Below are positions 32,861 through 43,024 of a stretch of 64,000 nucleotides of DNA, piece by piece. Under the pieces are notes generated by a model that had not been told where the DNA came from, searched no databases, and saw nothing but the letters and a program-made list of their open reading frames with translations. Source of the DNA: Chondrus crispus (Eukaryota; Rhodophyta; Florideophyceae; Gigartinales; Gigartinaceae). The stretch covers positions 1-64,000 of the forward strand of contig NW_005178587.1 of NCBI RefSeq assembly GCF_000350225.1. Reading direction: 5' to 3'. Within the stretch, counting starts at the first letter, position 1. Each line of letters begins with the position of its first letter. The translations under genes were made by a program, and so were the position numbers.

Positions 32861-34758
32861 CAATAATGATGTGTTCCTCGAAAAACCCCGTACGGCAATA
32901 CTGTAGACTAGACTAATTACCCTATTCGGTGTAGACCCGTGCTCAACACGAGCTCAAATATAGAGCGCGGGGCTTGACCAGGCTTTCTCACAGCGCCAGC
33001 TCATTCTATCGTCAACAATTTCTTTAATGTTGGCGCTCCAAGAGGTACATATGAATTGCTTGCGCTTTCATTATTTTAGTTTGATTGCAGTTGTGACTCT
33101 GCAAACACGCTTTTTGTGTTTGCAAGTGGTTACTCCACAAATTGGCTGGTTATCAACAAGCGCCCAATCATTCCACCTAAAAATGCGCGACAGGCTGGAG
33201 GCAAAGCAGCAGCTGCAAGTGCTCAAGCTGCTGCAAGCCGTTGTCTCGAATCACCTGCAGCGGCAAGTGGCGCAGCAACATCCCGGATGAGGTCTTATCA
33301 GTCGACACTCCGCAACGCAATCGTACGCTGCAGAGAAGCAGTTCTTGTAGAAGCGCCAACTGGTTTTCCGTGCATAGCCGACGTCGTATTTGTTTACAAT
33401 GCGTATTTCTCAGCAAAGCCCTTGATAGAATACAGTAGTTCCTAGAAAAAAGGCATGCGAAAATGGGCAACTGCTCATTCAAGTACAAAGCACTAACTGA
33501 AGCTTCTTGCAAACATGTCTTTGCGTTCGGCGATGAACGCGATGACATCGATCGTGGATTACAGGAATACGAGAGTGCTGTGATGTCCTTACAAGAAAAA
33601 GCGGGCGCAAGACAGCTGTCACAAAGTCACGGGCGTACCTCAAGAGTCTGCAAGCTCCGCGTGGCAACGGAAGGAGTATAGTCAAGTTTAAGAAAAGATC
33701 CAATACATCAGAAATAACCCCTGTCTTGGAAAGGTTAAATGCGGCTTCCATGCAGTGCAAGTCCCGCAGTAATTAATTAATGGTGGATGACGGAACTGGT
33801 TGGTATTAAGAATACGGAAGTGGGGTACGACGGCGGGGCAGACGAAGGCATATGCGGGACATGGAGCGTAGGGTGACGGCAGGTGGAGCGGAATTGGTAC
33901 GGCGGAATTCGGGGCCTTGTGGGCAGGCATGAGAGTGCGCGAGTGCATGTGGGCGGCTGGAGAGGAGACATGCCAGGCGTCGCCTCTGAGGATAGGGGCG
34001 AACGCGGGTGGGTGCGCGCCGAGGCCGCCGAGGCGAACAGACAGCAGTAGGAGATTCATGGGGTCGGAGAGCGTAGAGGGGCATGTGTGAGAAGGGGATG
34101 AGAGACGCTGTATGCGGTGTTCGTGTGTTGTAGAGGTGGTGATGGGGTACGTGTTCGGTTGGGTGCGGGGCCAATTGCGACGGGTAGTCGGAGCGATGGG
34201 GCGGGGGGAGGGACAGAGGAGGAGGGACGAACGCTCGAGTGGCGGAGGGGAGTTCGAGGCGATGGAGGTCAGGGGAGGAATGGCAGGGTTGGTGATCGAA
34301 GGCAGCTGCGGATTGTGGTCAGTTGTTGTTGGTGTTGACATGAAGGAAAGAATCGATATTTGCAGTAATTTGCACAACATATAACACCGCCATAACGCCA
34401 CGTGACTGCCCCACCGCCATACCCAGCATCTACACGCCGTCTGGTGGGTGGGGTCTGCCGAAGATCGACCCGGACTATCTCGCGATGTGGGCGGCTCAAT
34501 TCCACTCCACTGGCAGTACTTCTTTAAAATTACAACCTCACGGGCGCGCGATATGCGCAACAACACCGTCTCCGGAACACTGCAACCAAATCCCCATCGT
34601 TCTCCGTCAACTCTACTCTGCCATATTCTCCTTCTCCCTCACGCTACGCGCGCCATAAAACTCATCTACAAAATTTCCAACACGCGCCCCAGCAAGTCCT
34701 CGCCGATGCGGTCGAGCAAGTCGTCGAGGCTTTCCTGGGGCTTCGTCCTGGCCATTGC
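32861..34758. other. Unassigned region
   Basis: Several moderate frames (33027-33290, 33116-33445 and 33463-33681 plus; 33688-34566 minus) lack recognised motifs. 33780-34340 is purine-rich on the plus strand, so the long minus-strand frame there is Pro/Ser/Thr-rich low complexity and may be incidental. A short minus-strand frame at about 34666-34755 (MARTKPQESLDDLLDRIGED) looks coding-like and could be an exon of the unidentified broken gene to its right. Confidence 0.35.
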
Positions 34759-34826
34759 GCATCCCGATGATCAGCGTCGCGGGCACAGTCAGGCATCCCG
34801 ATGAACGGCGTCGCGGTCACAGTGAC
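34759..34826 (+). repeat. Tandem 34-bp repeat
   Basis: Two units of GCATCCCGATGAWCRGCGTC + GCGGKCACAGT with a few differences. Confidence 0.7.
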
Positions 34827-35362
34827 TCACATATCCTCGGAGGAGGTTGCGGAACACAGATCCGCCGTTCATCTTGCGGAGCGGCTGCGCTTGCGAGAAG
34901 AGCATTGTCCGCTCGCGGGCGCGCAACTAGACAAACTCCGTGCGCGACACGGGCACCATCACCTCCACGTGTCGCCACCGGGACAGCCTGTTGCGCGCCG
35001 CGTCTGCCCGCCGCACCTCGTTCTTGCGCACCAGCTGGAACACCTTGCCCAGGATGTACAGCCAGCACCTCTCGTGCACCTTGTAGAGCTAGTGCATGAT
35101 CGTTGCGTCGTGCTCCCCCAGCTTGTCCCAGTCCACTACAGACCCCTTGAAGCCAGGCCCGATGAGCAGCTTTCGCGACCGGCTCAGGTTGGCAGCCTTC
35201 TGCGGAGTCGAAAAGTAGGGCAGCATCGCCACCCTGAGCCGCGGCGCAATGTCGGGCCCGTTGAGCACTGTCACGGTGAACGAAGACGTCAGCTCCGCGA
35301 GGTCGTACGTCAAGCGAACGCGAACGCGAGGGCCCAGGGAAACTCTGGGTCGCGCATGATCA
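34797..35362 (-). pseudogene. Unidentified broken host-like gene
   Basis: On the minus strand a GC-rich coding-like frame runs from about 35360, with VRLTYDLAELTSSFTVTVLN then KLLIGPGFKGSVVDWDKLGE and, further on, LYKVHERCWLYILGKVFQLV. It is interrupted by TAG at 35089-35091 and again near 34929-34931, and continues coding-like in the same frame to about 34797. I do not recognise the family. Codon usage looks like the host genes, not like the retrotransposons. Its 5' side ends where the piggyBac-like element begins, so an insertion may have removed the start. Confidence 0.45.
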
Positions 35363-35390
35363 TCTCCAATATCCCTAGCATTCAATTTAA

Positions 35391-35613
35391 GGATCAGTAT
35401 ACTGATCCATAAATTTAAAATGCGCACTAGTTCGTCAATAATTCCTTGCACGAAGTACCCTTGAACTATGTTGTAGTTCGCGAGCAGTACAAACATCTGC
35501 AAAAGAGTTTGAGAAAAACAGAGCAGATGGTCCAGGGCTATAGGCAGCCCGAAAGGGACTGTTCCGGGAGCCAAAAATACCCCCTTTTCGGCTAAGGATC
35601 AGTATACTGATCC
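35391..35613 (+). repeat. Two copies of an 18-bp perfect palindrome, left side
   Basis: GGATCAGTATACTGATCC at 35391-35408 and 35596-35613, both followed by ATA. Identical 18-mers occur at the right side. Confidence 0.92.
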
Positions 35614-35956
35614 ATAGCAAGGTGGTTTTTGCGCAAAGAAGTGCACTGTATGGCTGCTTTATAGTGCTGCGCTTGGTCCGCGTTCGACCCTCAGGCTCTT
35701 GGCAATGCATTGCCAACGACCTATGAAACAGGTCTTAAACCACAAGCACGTCACGTAATCTGCGACGGACACAAGGTGGGGTAGTGTACTACATGTAGTA
35801 CAGTCAGCCAGCACTGTTTAAAGTGGTAGAACACTTCATTTATCAGGGAGGTTTACATAGGTCCTTAATAGACATAGGTTTAAGACTTGCGACCTCAGAC
35901 AAAGTGTAAGACATGTGCAGACCACGATGGGAATAGAACAACGGCAATAACAAAGC

Positions 35957-38119
35957 TCATGCGTTTCGAATCGAAGCTCTTCGCGCGCGCTTTCGAGGCC
36001 TCACCACTGGTGTCACAATAGGGTCCTCATCGGTTTGACTGTCAGGGGCGCCCCGAGTGAAACCTGGATGAGTTTTAGGGGATTTAGGGGCGGGCGTTTC
36101 GCGTGCTTCTAAACTAGCTTTAGAATGCCAAAGTTCCCAGCAGCTTTTCCGTAATCCAGGGTAGATGCGAACACATAGGTGTACGTGGCAAAGGTTACAC
36201 TTAAATGAAGAACGGTGTCCACGAAAAGAGGGTGTTGCCTGAGAGCTTGCCGCTTCGGTCACATCTGAAGCCTGAGATGTGTTGTTAATGCCACAAAGTG
36301 AACAATATAAATGTTCGCGAACCTGTTTCTGTTTGTGCATAGATCCCATCCTAAGCTTGATACCGTCTTGCCCATTAAAGAAAATCAACCGCCGCCTCTT
36401 TCTTGACTTAGCTAGTGAGCTGAGCCGTGACACATCAGCTTTGGTAATGCTCCCTGTAGGTGAGTTCATCACATCTGGAACTGCTGACGCGACCTGCAAT
36501 CTATCAGCACGTTGAAGAAGCTCGCCTGATACATCGTAGATAAAGTCAGCAAGAGACTGTACAGAGTTGAGGGAGTCTCTAAATCTCTTCATGCTACCAT
36601 AAACGTCTCGCGACTCCAGAAGATGAGCCTTGCACTGCAGTCGGTATGACGTAAATGCATTCACGGATAGGGTTTTAAGCGTTTGAATAACCAGCTTCTG
36701 TTCCCAGCGGAGAGATGATGTCGAGGAGCGCATAATGGCGCGCGCTTGGGCCGTTCCATCGACACCCCCCTTAGTCTTGGAATACAGACTTTGTATTCCG
36801 TGCTTGAAAACCTTGATAGGAGGCATCGGCCCTCTCTCTTTTATATCTTCGTTTATGACCTTCCAGAATGAAAGTTTGTCCTCTAATAGACGTTTTGTCT
36901 GAGCATCCGTAAAATTTGGAGGGACCAGATCGCCATCAGAAGGTCCATGAGCCCAGCTGGCCAGAGCTCTTGCCTTTGGTGCAAGGGCCATCTCCAACGC
37001 ACTTAACACGTGCTCCGGCGCCCGCACGATGACTACGTATAAAAGACCAGTCTCAGACGCTGATACATACACTGCAAGACAAACACGTAGCACCAGTATT
37101 TGTTGTATAACTTGGCCCATGTGAATCTCAGGTTTGTACTGACGAAAGGTTGCGTCGCCAACCTCGCACGTAATGGGATCTGCTGATGCAATCCCCATCG
37201 CCCGGTCCAGCGAGCTGGAGGCAACACTTGACTTGATTTCAACACTGGCCAAGATGCCCCCTAATCCGTTGCTCTCCGTTAATCCATCCAGTCCCAGCAC
37301 TGTGTGGTCAATTATTGCGACTCCGTCCGCAGAGCACGCAAGCCATGACTCCACCTTACGCGCTACCATTCCAAGTTCGAATAAACCCTTTACAAAAGGC
37401 TTTGCCTCCAGCGCTAAGAAAGCAGCCTTCTCGTTTGCAGTTCCCCGCATCATCGCCTCAGTCGATCGCGATCCACTAAACCACGATTCGGTGCATTGGC
37501 GGAGCAACTGTTGGGGTCGCGGGGCTTCTGTAGTACAAACGGCGAGCCCAAGAAGCTGCCGCACGGCACTGTCTGACATTATAAATCGACCAGCAAGCGT
37601 TCCTGTCACTCTAAACTGCCTCATGACGAACCAATCCGCGCAACGTTGTCCGATCGTTAGAATCTGGCAATGCTTCATGACCTCCCTTGCAACAGCGCTC
37701 TTGGTTGAGGAGTCATTCTCAAGAGGCCATGTCCGTGGTGAGATTCTGTCGGCCCACGCTCCGAAAAGGAGCGACCCGCAGGCCTCCGGCCGTGGTGACG
37801 CAACCCAAGTGGCTATTGACTTAGCCATAGATGAAGGCAGGTTGTGAGCAAAGCGCAGAACTTTGCTAAACTTAGTTGTGCCTCTTTCTCTAATAGCCAC
37901 AGCTGAAACCCTCTGCCTGGGCGGTGCGTCTGGTCCTGTGGCCTTGAGAAGCTTAGTGGCGCAGAACGCCGCAGGGGCCTGGTCTACAGAGTCGTCAATT
38001 ATAAAGCTCCTCGGCCGGTCAGATGTGAAGTTGCCGGTTGCAATTGGGGTAACGTTTTGCTGTACTCCATCTACTGGTACATCTTCATCAACTTCTAACT
38101 CCCCGCCATCACCGTCCAC
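35957..38119 (-). CDS. PD-(D/E)XK (YqaJ-type) nuclease plus piggyBac-type C-terminal finger
   Basis: A 720-codon frame. Residues 36-43 (RSFIIDDS) probably hold the third catalytic Asp of the piggyBac-like DDE core. Residues 168-365 match YqaJ/lambda exonuclease order: RQFRVTGTLAGRF, MRGTANEKAAFLALE (Glu230), ACSADGVAI (Asp265), ASVEIKS (Glu294, Lys296) and MGQVIQQ (Gln336/Gln339). All are present, so the nuclease site is complete. Residues 605-665 form a Cys/His-rich finger, YCSLCG...RGHRSSFKCNLC, HVHLCV and CWELWH, the piggyBac C-terminal domain pattern that binds transposon ends. A basic tail, RPRKRARR, could be a nuclear signal. The frame's first Met is inside the DDE region; the real start is upstream at about 39258 and is reached only across a frameshift near 38110. 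No similar host gene was recognised. Confidence 0.7.
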   Translation of the reverse strand: MDGDGGELEVDEDVPVDGVQQNVTPIATGNFTSDRPRSFIIDDSVDQAPAAFCATKLLKATGPDAPPRQRVSAVAIRERGTTKFSKVLRFAHNLPSSMAKSIATWVASPRPEACGSLLFGAWADRISPRTWPLENDSSTKSAVAREVMKHCQILTIGQRCADWFVMRQFRVTGTLAGRFIMSDSAVRQLLGLAVCTTEAPRPQQLLRQCTESWFSGSRSTEAMMRGTANEKAAFLALEAKPFVKGLFELGMVARKVESWLACSADGVAIIDHTVLGLDGLTESNGLGGILASVEIKSSVASSSLDRAMGIASADPITCEVGDATFRQYKPEIHMGQVIQQILVLRVCLAVYVSASETGLLYVVIVRAPEHVLSALEMALAPKARALASWAHGPSDGDLVPPNFTDAQTKRLLEDKLSFWKVINEDIKERGPMPPIKVFKHGIQSLYSKTKGGVDGTAQARAIMRSSTSSLRWEQKLVIQTLKTLSVNAFTSYRLQCKAHLLESRDVYGSMKRFRDSLNSVQSLADFIYDVSGELLQRADRLQVASAVPDVMNSPTGSITKADVSRLSSLAKSRKRRRLIFFNGQDGIKLRMGSMHKQKQVREHLYCSLCGINNTSQASDVTEAASSQATPSFRGHRSSFKCNLCHVHLCVRIYPGLRKSCWELWHSKASLEARETPAPKSPKTHPGFTRGAPDSQTDEDPIVTPVVRPRKRARRASIRNA

Positions 38120-39258
38120 ATCATCCCCCCCAATATCGCCCCCTCGTCCTCCTCCCTATCAAAACGCCCAATCTGCAGGAAAGACTTACCGACAAATGGG
38201 TGACAGTGCAGGAGGTGCTCCGGCATTACGAAGAGGGATCCAATTTCATGCGCGAGCAAACTACGAAGCAGCGACAACTTTCCATAGCCTCTGTCGGCTG
38301 TCAAAATTACCCCATGGTGACTGTGAGATCCCTGGTCTTTAAGAACCATCGACAGCAGCTCATCCACACTAGAAGTCTGCGATTGGCCCCGGCGGCGAAA
38401 TCGTACAAATAGCGTTAACCGCGAGAAGGGATCAGCCAGAGCGTCAGCGCAGTGTCCCTCTTTGTCAGCCTTGCGGTTAGATATTGTTTTGACCTAATTA
38501 TCGCTCGCCCTTGTCCCGTACAAGTCATCGTCGAGCGTTAAGGTTGTGTAAGGCGAGTTAAAAAACATTCTACATGACAGTTGAAATGCGGCCTGTTCAA
38601 ACCCACTCAGTTGCACTGTTTGGTCCCTCTGGGAGTTCCAAGAGCTCTCTCCAGTGGTACCACGGCCCATCACAGAGTATGCCTTGATGTTGTTAACAAT
38701 AAAACGTATTCTCTCCAAAGAAAGGTGCGTCTTAACCAAACAGTTCAAGATTTCAATGGACTTCTGTAGACTAAGCCCTGTTGTATGCGACAGCAGCACC
38801 ACGGAAAGAAACCGGTACATGTCCCATAGCTTAAGTCTTTCAACTGGGAGATCATGAAGTACAATGTGTTCATTAGTCCATTCCATGCATTTGTTTAGTA
38901 CGTCGTCAACAAATAAAGTGACAAAGCTTCCTCTGCTTGCCGTCAAATCTCGTACAAGCCTTGCCTCCCTCATCTTCGCGATTGCAGACGTCCAAAACAA
39001 CCTCGCCCGCTCCCCAACCACTTCCTCCGCGAAGAAGCCCTCGAGAACGACACCCAGGGCCGCACCTTGACTACTTATCCGCCATCCTTGCACAGCCGCT
39101 GACTTCCCACGCGAGCTCTGCGCTGCCCCGCCAACTCCTCCCCTTCCGCGCCCTCGACCTCTTCCACGGGCTCGGCCCCTCCCACGGCCATGAGCCCTCT
39201 CGCTGCGAACCCTGTTGTCGCCTTCAGGCTGCGGTGATGTAGGAAGAACGGTTGACAT
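38095..39258 (-). pseudogene. piggyBac-like transposase, N-terminal DDE part
   Basis: The ATG at 39258 opens an Arg-Gly-rich N-terminus (GRGRGRARGRGRGRG). A helical segment follows (LWDMYRFLSVVLLSHTTGLS). TTLTLDDDLYGTRASDN then carries the first catalytic Asp. A TAG (38494-38496) stands where the family seems to have Gln. The same frame resumes as VKTISNRKADKEGHCADALA and reaches GVILTADRGYGKLSLLRSLL (second Asp) and FVMPEHLLHCHPFVG. The spacing between the first and second Asp is about 80 residues and from there to the DD of the next frame about 100, as in piggyBac. After that a one-step frame change leads into the 720-codon frame. Transposons of this DDE type seem common in oomycetes and red algae from memory, which I cannot check here. 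Confidence 0.68.
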
Positions 39259-39444
39259 GGTAGTCCTAAGCCTCTTGTGCAAGGAAGTGGGCGTCCTGTT
39301 GCTTCCACTTTGCCGTTTTTGATTTTTGAAAACTTGAATGATTCGGGGTAATGAGCTCTTTCGGTCGACACCGGCTTTGACCTATGAAGCAGACTGTAAG
39401 GGACCCTTATGGGGTGCTCAAAACACTCCTCAAGTCGGGTCTAC

Positions 39445-39516
39445 GGATCAGTATACTGATCCATAGGCCAAAATCTGGGAAACCCAAAAATTGCTGAAGG
39501 ATCAGTATACTGATCC
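39445..39516 (+). repeat. Two copies of the 18-bp palindrome, right side
   Basis: GGATCAGTATACTGATCC at 39445-39462 and 39499-39516, both followed by ATAG. The second is followed by AGATGCTAGGGATATGGAG, the mirror of the left end. Confidence 0.92.
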
Positions 39517-39541
39517 ATAGAGATGCTAGGGATATGGAGGC

Positions 39542-40177
39542 GAGCGCGCGAGCTTGGGGAGCATGGCCACCGGCAGCCTGCTTCGCGACATGGTGTTCGT
39601 TTGTACGAATTGCAGCTACATGTAGCTGCATTGAAAATATAAAATTTGGCCCGTCTCGTTTCCGAAGTGTAAGAGCCTGACGTAATGGACACTGTAGTCA
39701 ATTCAATGATGATCTGTAGGTCCAATTTAATTACAAAGTACCGTCTTCCCGCAACTCCGCATGTGTTTTATCTCCTCTACTCTCGAGCCTCTGCCTGGAC
39801 GGGACATGTTAATTGCCAGTCACGCCCCGGTTCTTCCGTTCTCACTCTTGCCACTGCTGATACAGCACTGGCAGCCCTCTCGTGTGTCTGGAGAGCCACA
39901 CTGGCTGACGCCCCCACCGTCGACAATCCCATCCGCCTCGACCCCCGCACCAGAATACCCGCTGGTCACCCCCTCCGATACACACCAGACGCGGTAGTAG
40001 CTCCGGCGGTGGCACTCGAGGGCGCCGCGGGAGCCAACCTGGCCGGTTGGTTCGCCAGCCCAACAGGGTCGAGCTGGACACAGCACTCGCTGCCGGACAT
40101 GCAAAGCTCCGTCAACCGCTACCCAAACTCTTCCATGGCGCGGTAAAAGACCACGATCAAAACGTTTTTGCGAAGCG
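39542..40177. other. Unassigned region
   Basis: Contains a Pro/Ala-rich frame (39685-40146) with no recognised motif. It precedes the Crypton-like remnant and could be its leader. Confidence 0.35.
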
Positions 40178-41338
40178 ATGCGCGAAGTACAGGCACTGAT
40201 CGACGACCGGCTGAGACCCTTTCACCCTTTCAGAAAGAGGAGCAGGAAGAAGTCGTCCGTCGGCATGGCAATTGCGTTCGTAATGAGCGGCCGTGGATTT
40301 GTCTTCGACGAGACATTTGGTAACAAAAAGGCTAAGTCTACTGTTGGAACTATAATGAGCGCCGTGACAGCTGCGTTCAACCTTCTCGACTGCGCAGAGT
40401 GCGGCCCGGGATTCAACTGCCGTCATGTACAGGGCGACTACGTTGAGCTCGGCGAGGGGCACTTCAGAGGCAGCCCTGGCCGCGCTGCGCACCTAAAGAT
40501 GGTCATCAAGCGTTTATAGAATGATCAAGCAAGAGCCAAGGTCAACATCACCGAGCGTGCTCTCGCCGAGACGCACGAAGACGTCCACAGTTTGTACAAT
40601 TTGTATATGAAGGACGTCAGCATTCGTGTTTTGAGAGGCGTGCTACCAACGAAGGCAGATTTATTTGACTACAAGGCGTTCGAAGTCTGCACACTCAACT
40701 TTATGCAACGGAGAAGCGTCGCGCGAGCGGACGAGATTCTAAACCTTGATTTAGAAGATCTCTTCATCCCTGATACGTCTTATGCACACGCGCAAAAGTC
40801 AGTCGAAATGAATCTTTCAGAAGATACATCAGTTCTGAAACATTCATTCCCAATTCTTTGCGACATGTTTTGACAAGGTTATGTTCTCGACTAACCAATA
40901 TTCGGTGTTTTGCCTTTCAAAAGAACCGGCACTGTAACACGGTACTTCGAGTTGTCCAGAGGCGTACATTTGTCTATACGTCCTTTGCATGCCCTACATT
41001 GGTAGCTTGCTGTGCAAATGGCGCACAAGACTGAAAGTGGTCCCCTATTTCCTGCATTTCAAGGCTGCGATTTGCGAGAAGGAGTGCGCATGTCCCATTC
41101 TACTTACAGAGAGACTCTATCCTACACGAGTAATAGAATTGGAACAGCGGGTCGGCTAATAGAGCATTCAGCCCGTCGTGGAGGCGCCCAGTACCATCAC
41201 TATGTTCTTGGCTGGGGCCTGCGCGATATCATGACTCAGTTTGCATGGACAGATCTTCAAGAGATGATCAAAAATCTTGGTATCAACGACAAGATTAATG
41301 AAATTCCGTACGACAGGCTGGGCTTGAATTGCATTTGA
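40178..41338 (+). pseudogene. Crypton-like tyrosine recombinase, decayed
   Basis: One reading frame with four stop codons (about 40517, 40871, 40889 and 40999). The catalytic pattern of a tyrosine recombinase can be followed. RRSVARADEILNLDLEDLFI supplies the first Arg. HSARRGGAQYHHYVLGWGLR supplies the His-x-x-Arg pair in the C-terminal box, followed by DIMTQFAWTDLQEMI, where the family has the helix around the Tyr nucleophile. KTESGPLFPAFQG lies just before. Cryptons move by such recombinases and have no terminal inverted repeats or DDE. The N-terminal half (SSVGMAIAFVMSGRGFVFDE) is not a recognised domain. This copy is inactive. Confidence 0.6.
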
Positions 41339-42140
41339 TACTTAGATTTACAATGCGTTAGTGCATTAAGGCAGCTGTTGATCACGTTCTATCACCAAGG
41401 TACACCGTAGCACCACCTTAAAAGAGAGTTTGGAAAAGCGGCACACGGCATGGAGCCCCACGGGAAGAATTACGATAGCCGTGCAGCACGTTGTAGGGGA
41501 AGTAGAGTACCACGTGGTACGTGGACAAGAGCTCGACCGCGTTGTGTGTGATGCGGCAATTTTGCACTGGCCGTAGCGTGTGTGCTCTGGGGCAGGTTCT
41601 AGCGGTTGACTACGTCGTGAGGACACGCCTGTACCGGCGAAGTACAACAGTGCGGGCTGCCCACCCATCCGCAGCCTACGATTAGCGCACGTGAGGTCTG
41701 CAGCTAAATAGGGACAATACTATGCGTAAGACAGAAAACAAGAAAACGCTAAGATTGCCGCAAAAAATATGATCACGTTCAAATGCTAGCATGCCTTCTG
41801 AAGAGAGTGGAAAAGCTATACCACGGAATCCTAAGTGACCCAGATTGGGTATAGAATTTATTTGAGACGCATGTCGACGGTAAGTTCAAGAAGCGGGAAG
41901 CGGACGAAAAAATTTTGCGACTCTCGTTCGCACTCTGGCGGCTTTACAGGAGTTATCAAGGGATCTGATAAACACCTGACGACAATTTTGTTTACATCGG
42001 CGTCAAGCAGAATAACACTCATGTTTTGCATCGCTGTAGGTAAACTTGTGATATGAAAAATGGCTCGACACTTCCCGGCCGCTACTTTCAGGACAATAAC
42101 GGTGAGCCACACTGGTTAGCAGAAGACGGGTCGATGCAGC
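41339..42140. other. Unassigned region downstream of the recombinase
   Basis: Frames of up to 100 codons without recognised motifs. Confidence 0.35.
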
Positions 42141-42506
42141 ATGACGACGTTTTGCGATGCACTAGAAGGCTCTGTTGATATGGACACAATGCCTAACCTT
42201 ATCGAGCACTTTGACAAGTATGCCAGGAGGTTCTTGCCTGCTCAGAATGCAAGATCAGCTTTGCCTCAGAGAACAGATGCAGAAATATTGTCGGACATTC
42301 AAAAGATCGTTTCAAGCACACGATACCCAAGCATGAGCACTGCGAAGGTGACAGAAGCTCTCCAGGAAGGCCAGAAAGTACACGAGATACTGCAGGGTAT
42401 ACAGAAAACGCCTACTGCAGTTAATGCAGCACAAGGTGAGAAGGGGTCCTTAGGATGCGGTGCGTCGGCATTCAGCCTGCCAATTAGAGACCTTGTCGGT
42501 CATTGA
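42141..42506 (+). CDS. Hypothetical protein, 121 aa
   Basis: An ATG-started frame with a helical, acidic N-terminus (MTTFCDALEGSVDMDTMPNL) and IQKIVSSTRYPSMSTAKVTE. Not recognised. It lies 800 bases after the Crypton-like remnant on the same strand and may be a second gene of that element. A basic frame overlaps its end (42460-42642). Confidence 0.35.
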   Translation: MTTFCDALEGSVDMDTMPNLIEHFDKYARRFLPAQNARSALPQRTDAEILSDIQKIVSSTRYPSMSTAKVTEALQEGQKVHEILQGIQKTPTAVNAAQGEKGSLGCGASAFSLPIRDLVGH

Positions 42507-42810
42507 AAATCCAGGCATGAGAAAGAGGCTGCCGAGAGGAGGCACAAGGAGGAAGAGGAGCACCATAGAACTGCAAAATGGATTCAGGACCGTCACAAGA
42601 AATAGGAAGAGAAAAAAAGCCAGCTGTCAAGCGAGAGTTTAATCGTGGGCATTAAGCGGCTTTGAGGGCTCAGGCGGCCAATAGAGCCGAAAGCGGCCGG
42701 CATAGGGGGTTGTAGATGCAGCTGTGGATGTTTCAACAACACCCAGCACCGACGAAAGGGCAGGGGCCTCGTTGATGATGTCGATTTCTCGCGGCGAAGA
42801 AGTCGGGTAG

Positions 42811-43024
42811 TGTCCAAAATTGAGCCCCTTTTTGTTGATTTTGCAACATACCGGCGTTTGTCTCTACACGGTGGTTGCTCCAGTAAAATGCAGTGTAAAG
42901 GGGATGGTCTTCTCCAAAACGATTGGCACACTATAAAGAACAGGACGAATGCAAATGGTAGTTTGATATGTTGATTGGCCTGTTACAGTCTCAGTTTCTC
43001 TGACTTTTGTCCATAATTGAGCCC
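42811..43024 (-). repeat. Two transposon-end-like motifs in direct orientation
   Basis: TGTCCAAAATTGAGCCC (42811-42827) and TGTCCATAATTGAGCCC (43008-43024). On the minus strand they read GGGCTCAATTWTGGACA, as at 28932-28947. They could be right ends of pogo/mariner-like elements. Confidence 0.55.

Larger units (their letters stand above)
35364..39541 (-). mobile_element. piggyBac-like element with nuclease fusion
   Basis: Bracketed by an inverted repeat: CTCCAATATCCCTAGCAT followed by the palindrome GGATCAGTATACTGATCC at the left (35364-35408), and the reverse order at the right (39499-39541). Another copy of the palindrome lies inside each end. The only genes between are the transposase/nuclease frames on the minus strand. 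The exact element termini and target duplication (TTAA is usual for piggyBac) were not resolved. One stop codon and one frameshift interrupt the gene, so this copy is probably dead. Confidence 0.6.

Noticed and set aside
33688-34566. 292-codon minus-strand frame
   Set aside because: Pro/Ser/Thr-rich low complexity caused by a purine-rich plus strand; all frames there are open for long stretches.
39407-39725. Frames with repeated MDQYTDP or WISILI peptides
   Set aside because: The peptides are just translations of the 18-bp palindrome.
14465-41338. TAG as a sense codon (genetic code change)
   Set aside because: TAG interrupts only degenerate frames, replaces different residues (Trp, probably Gln), and clear host genes end in TAA or TGA without internal TAG. 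Decay is simpler.
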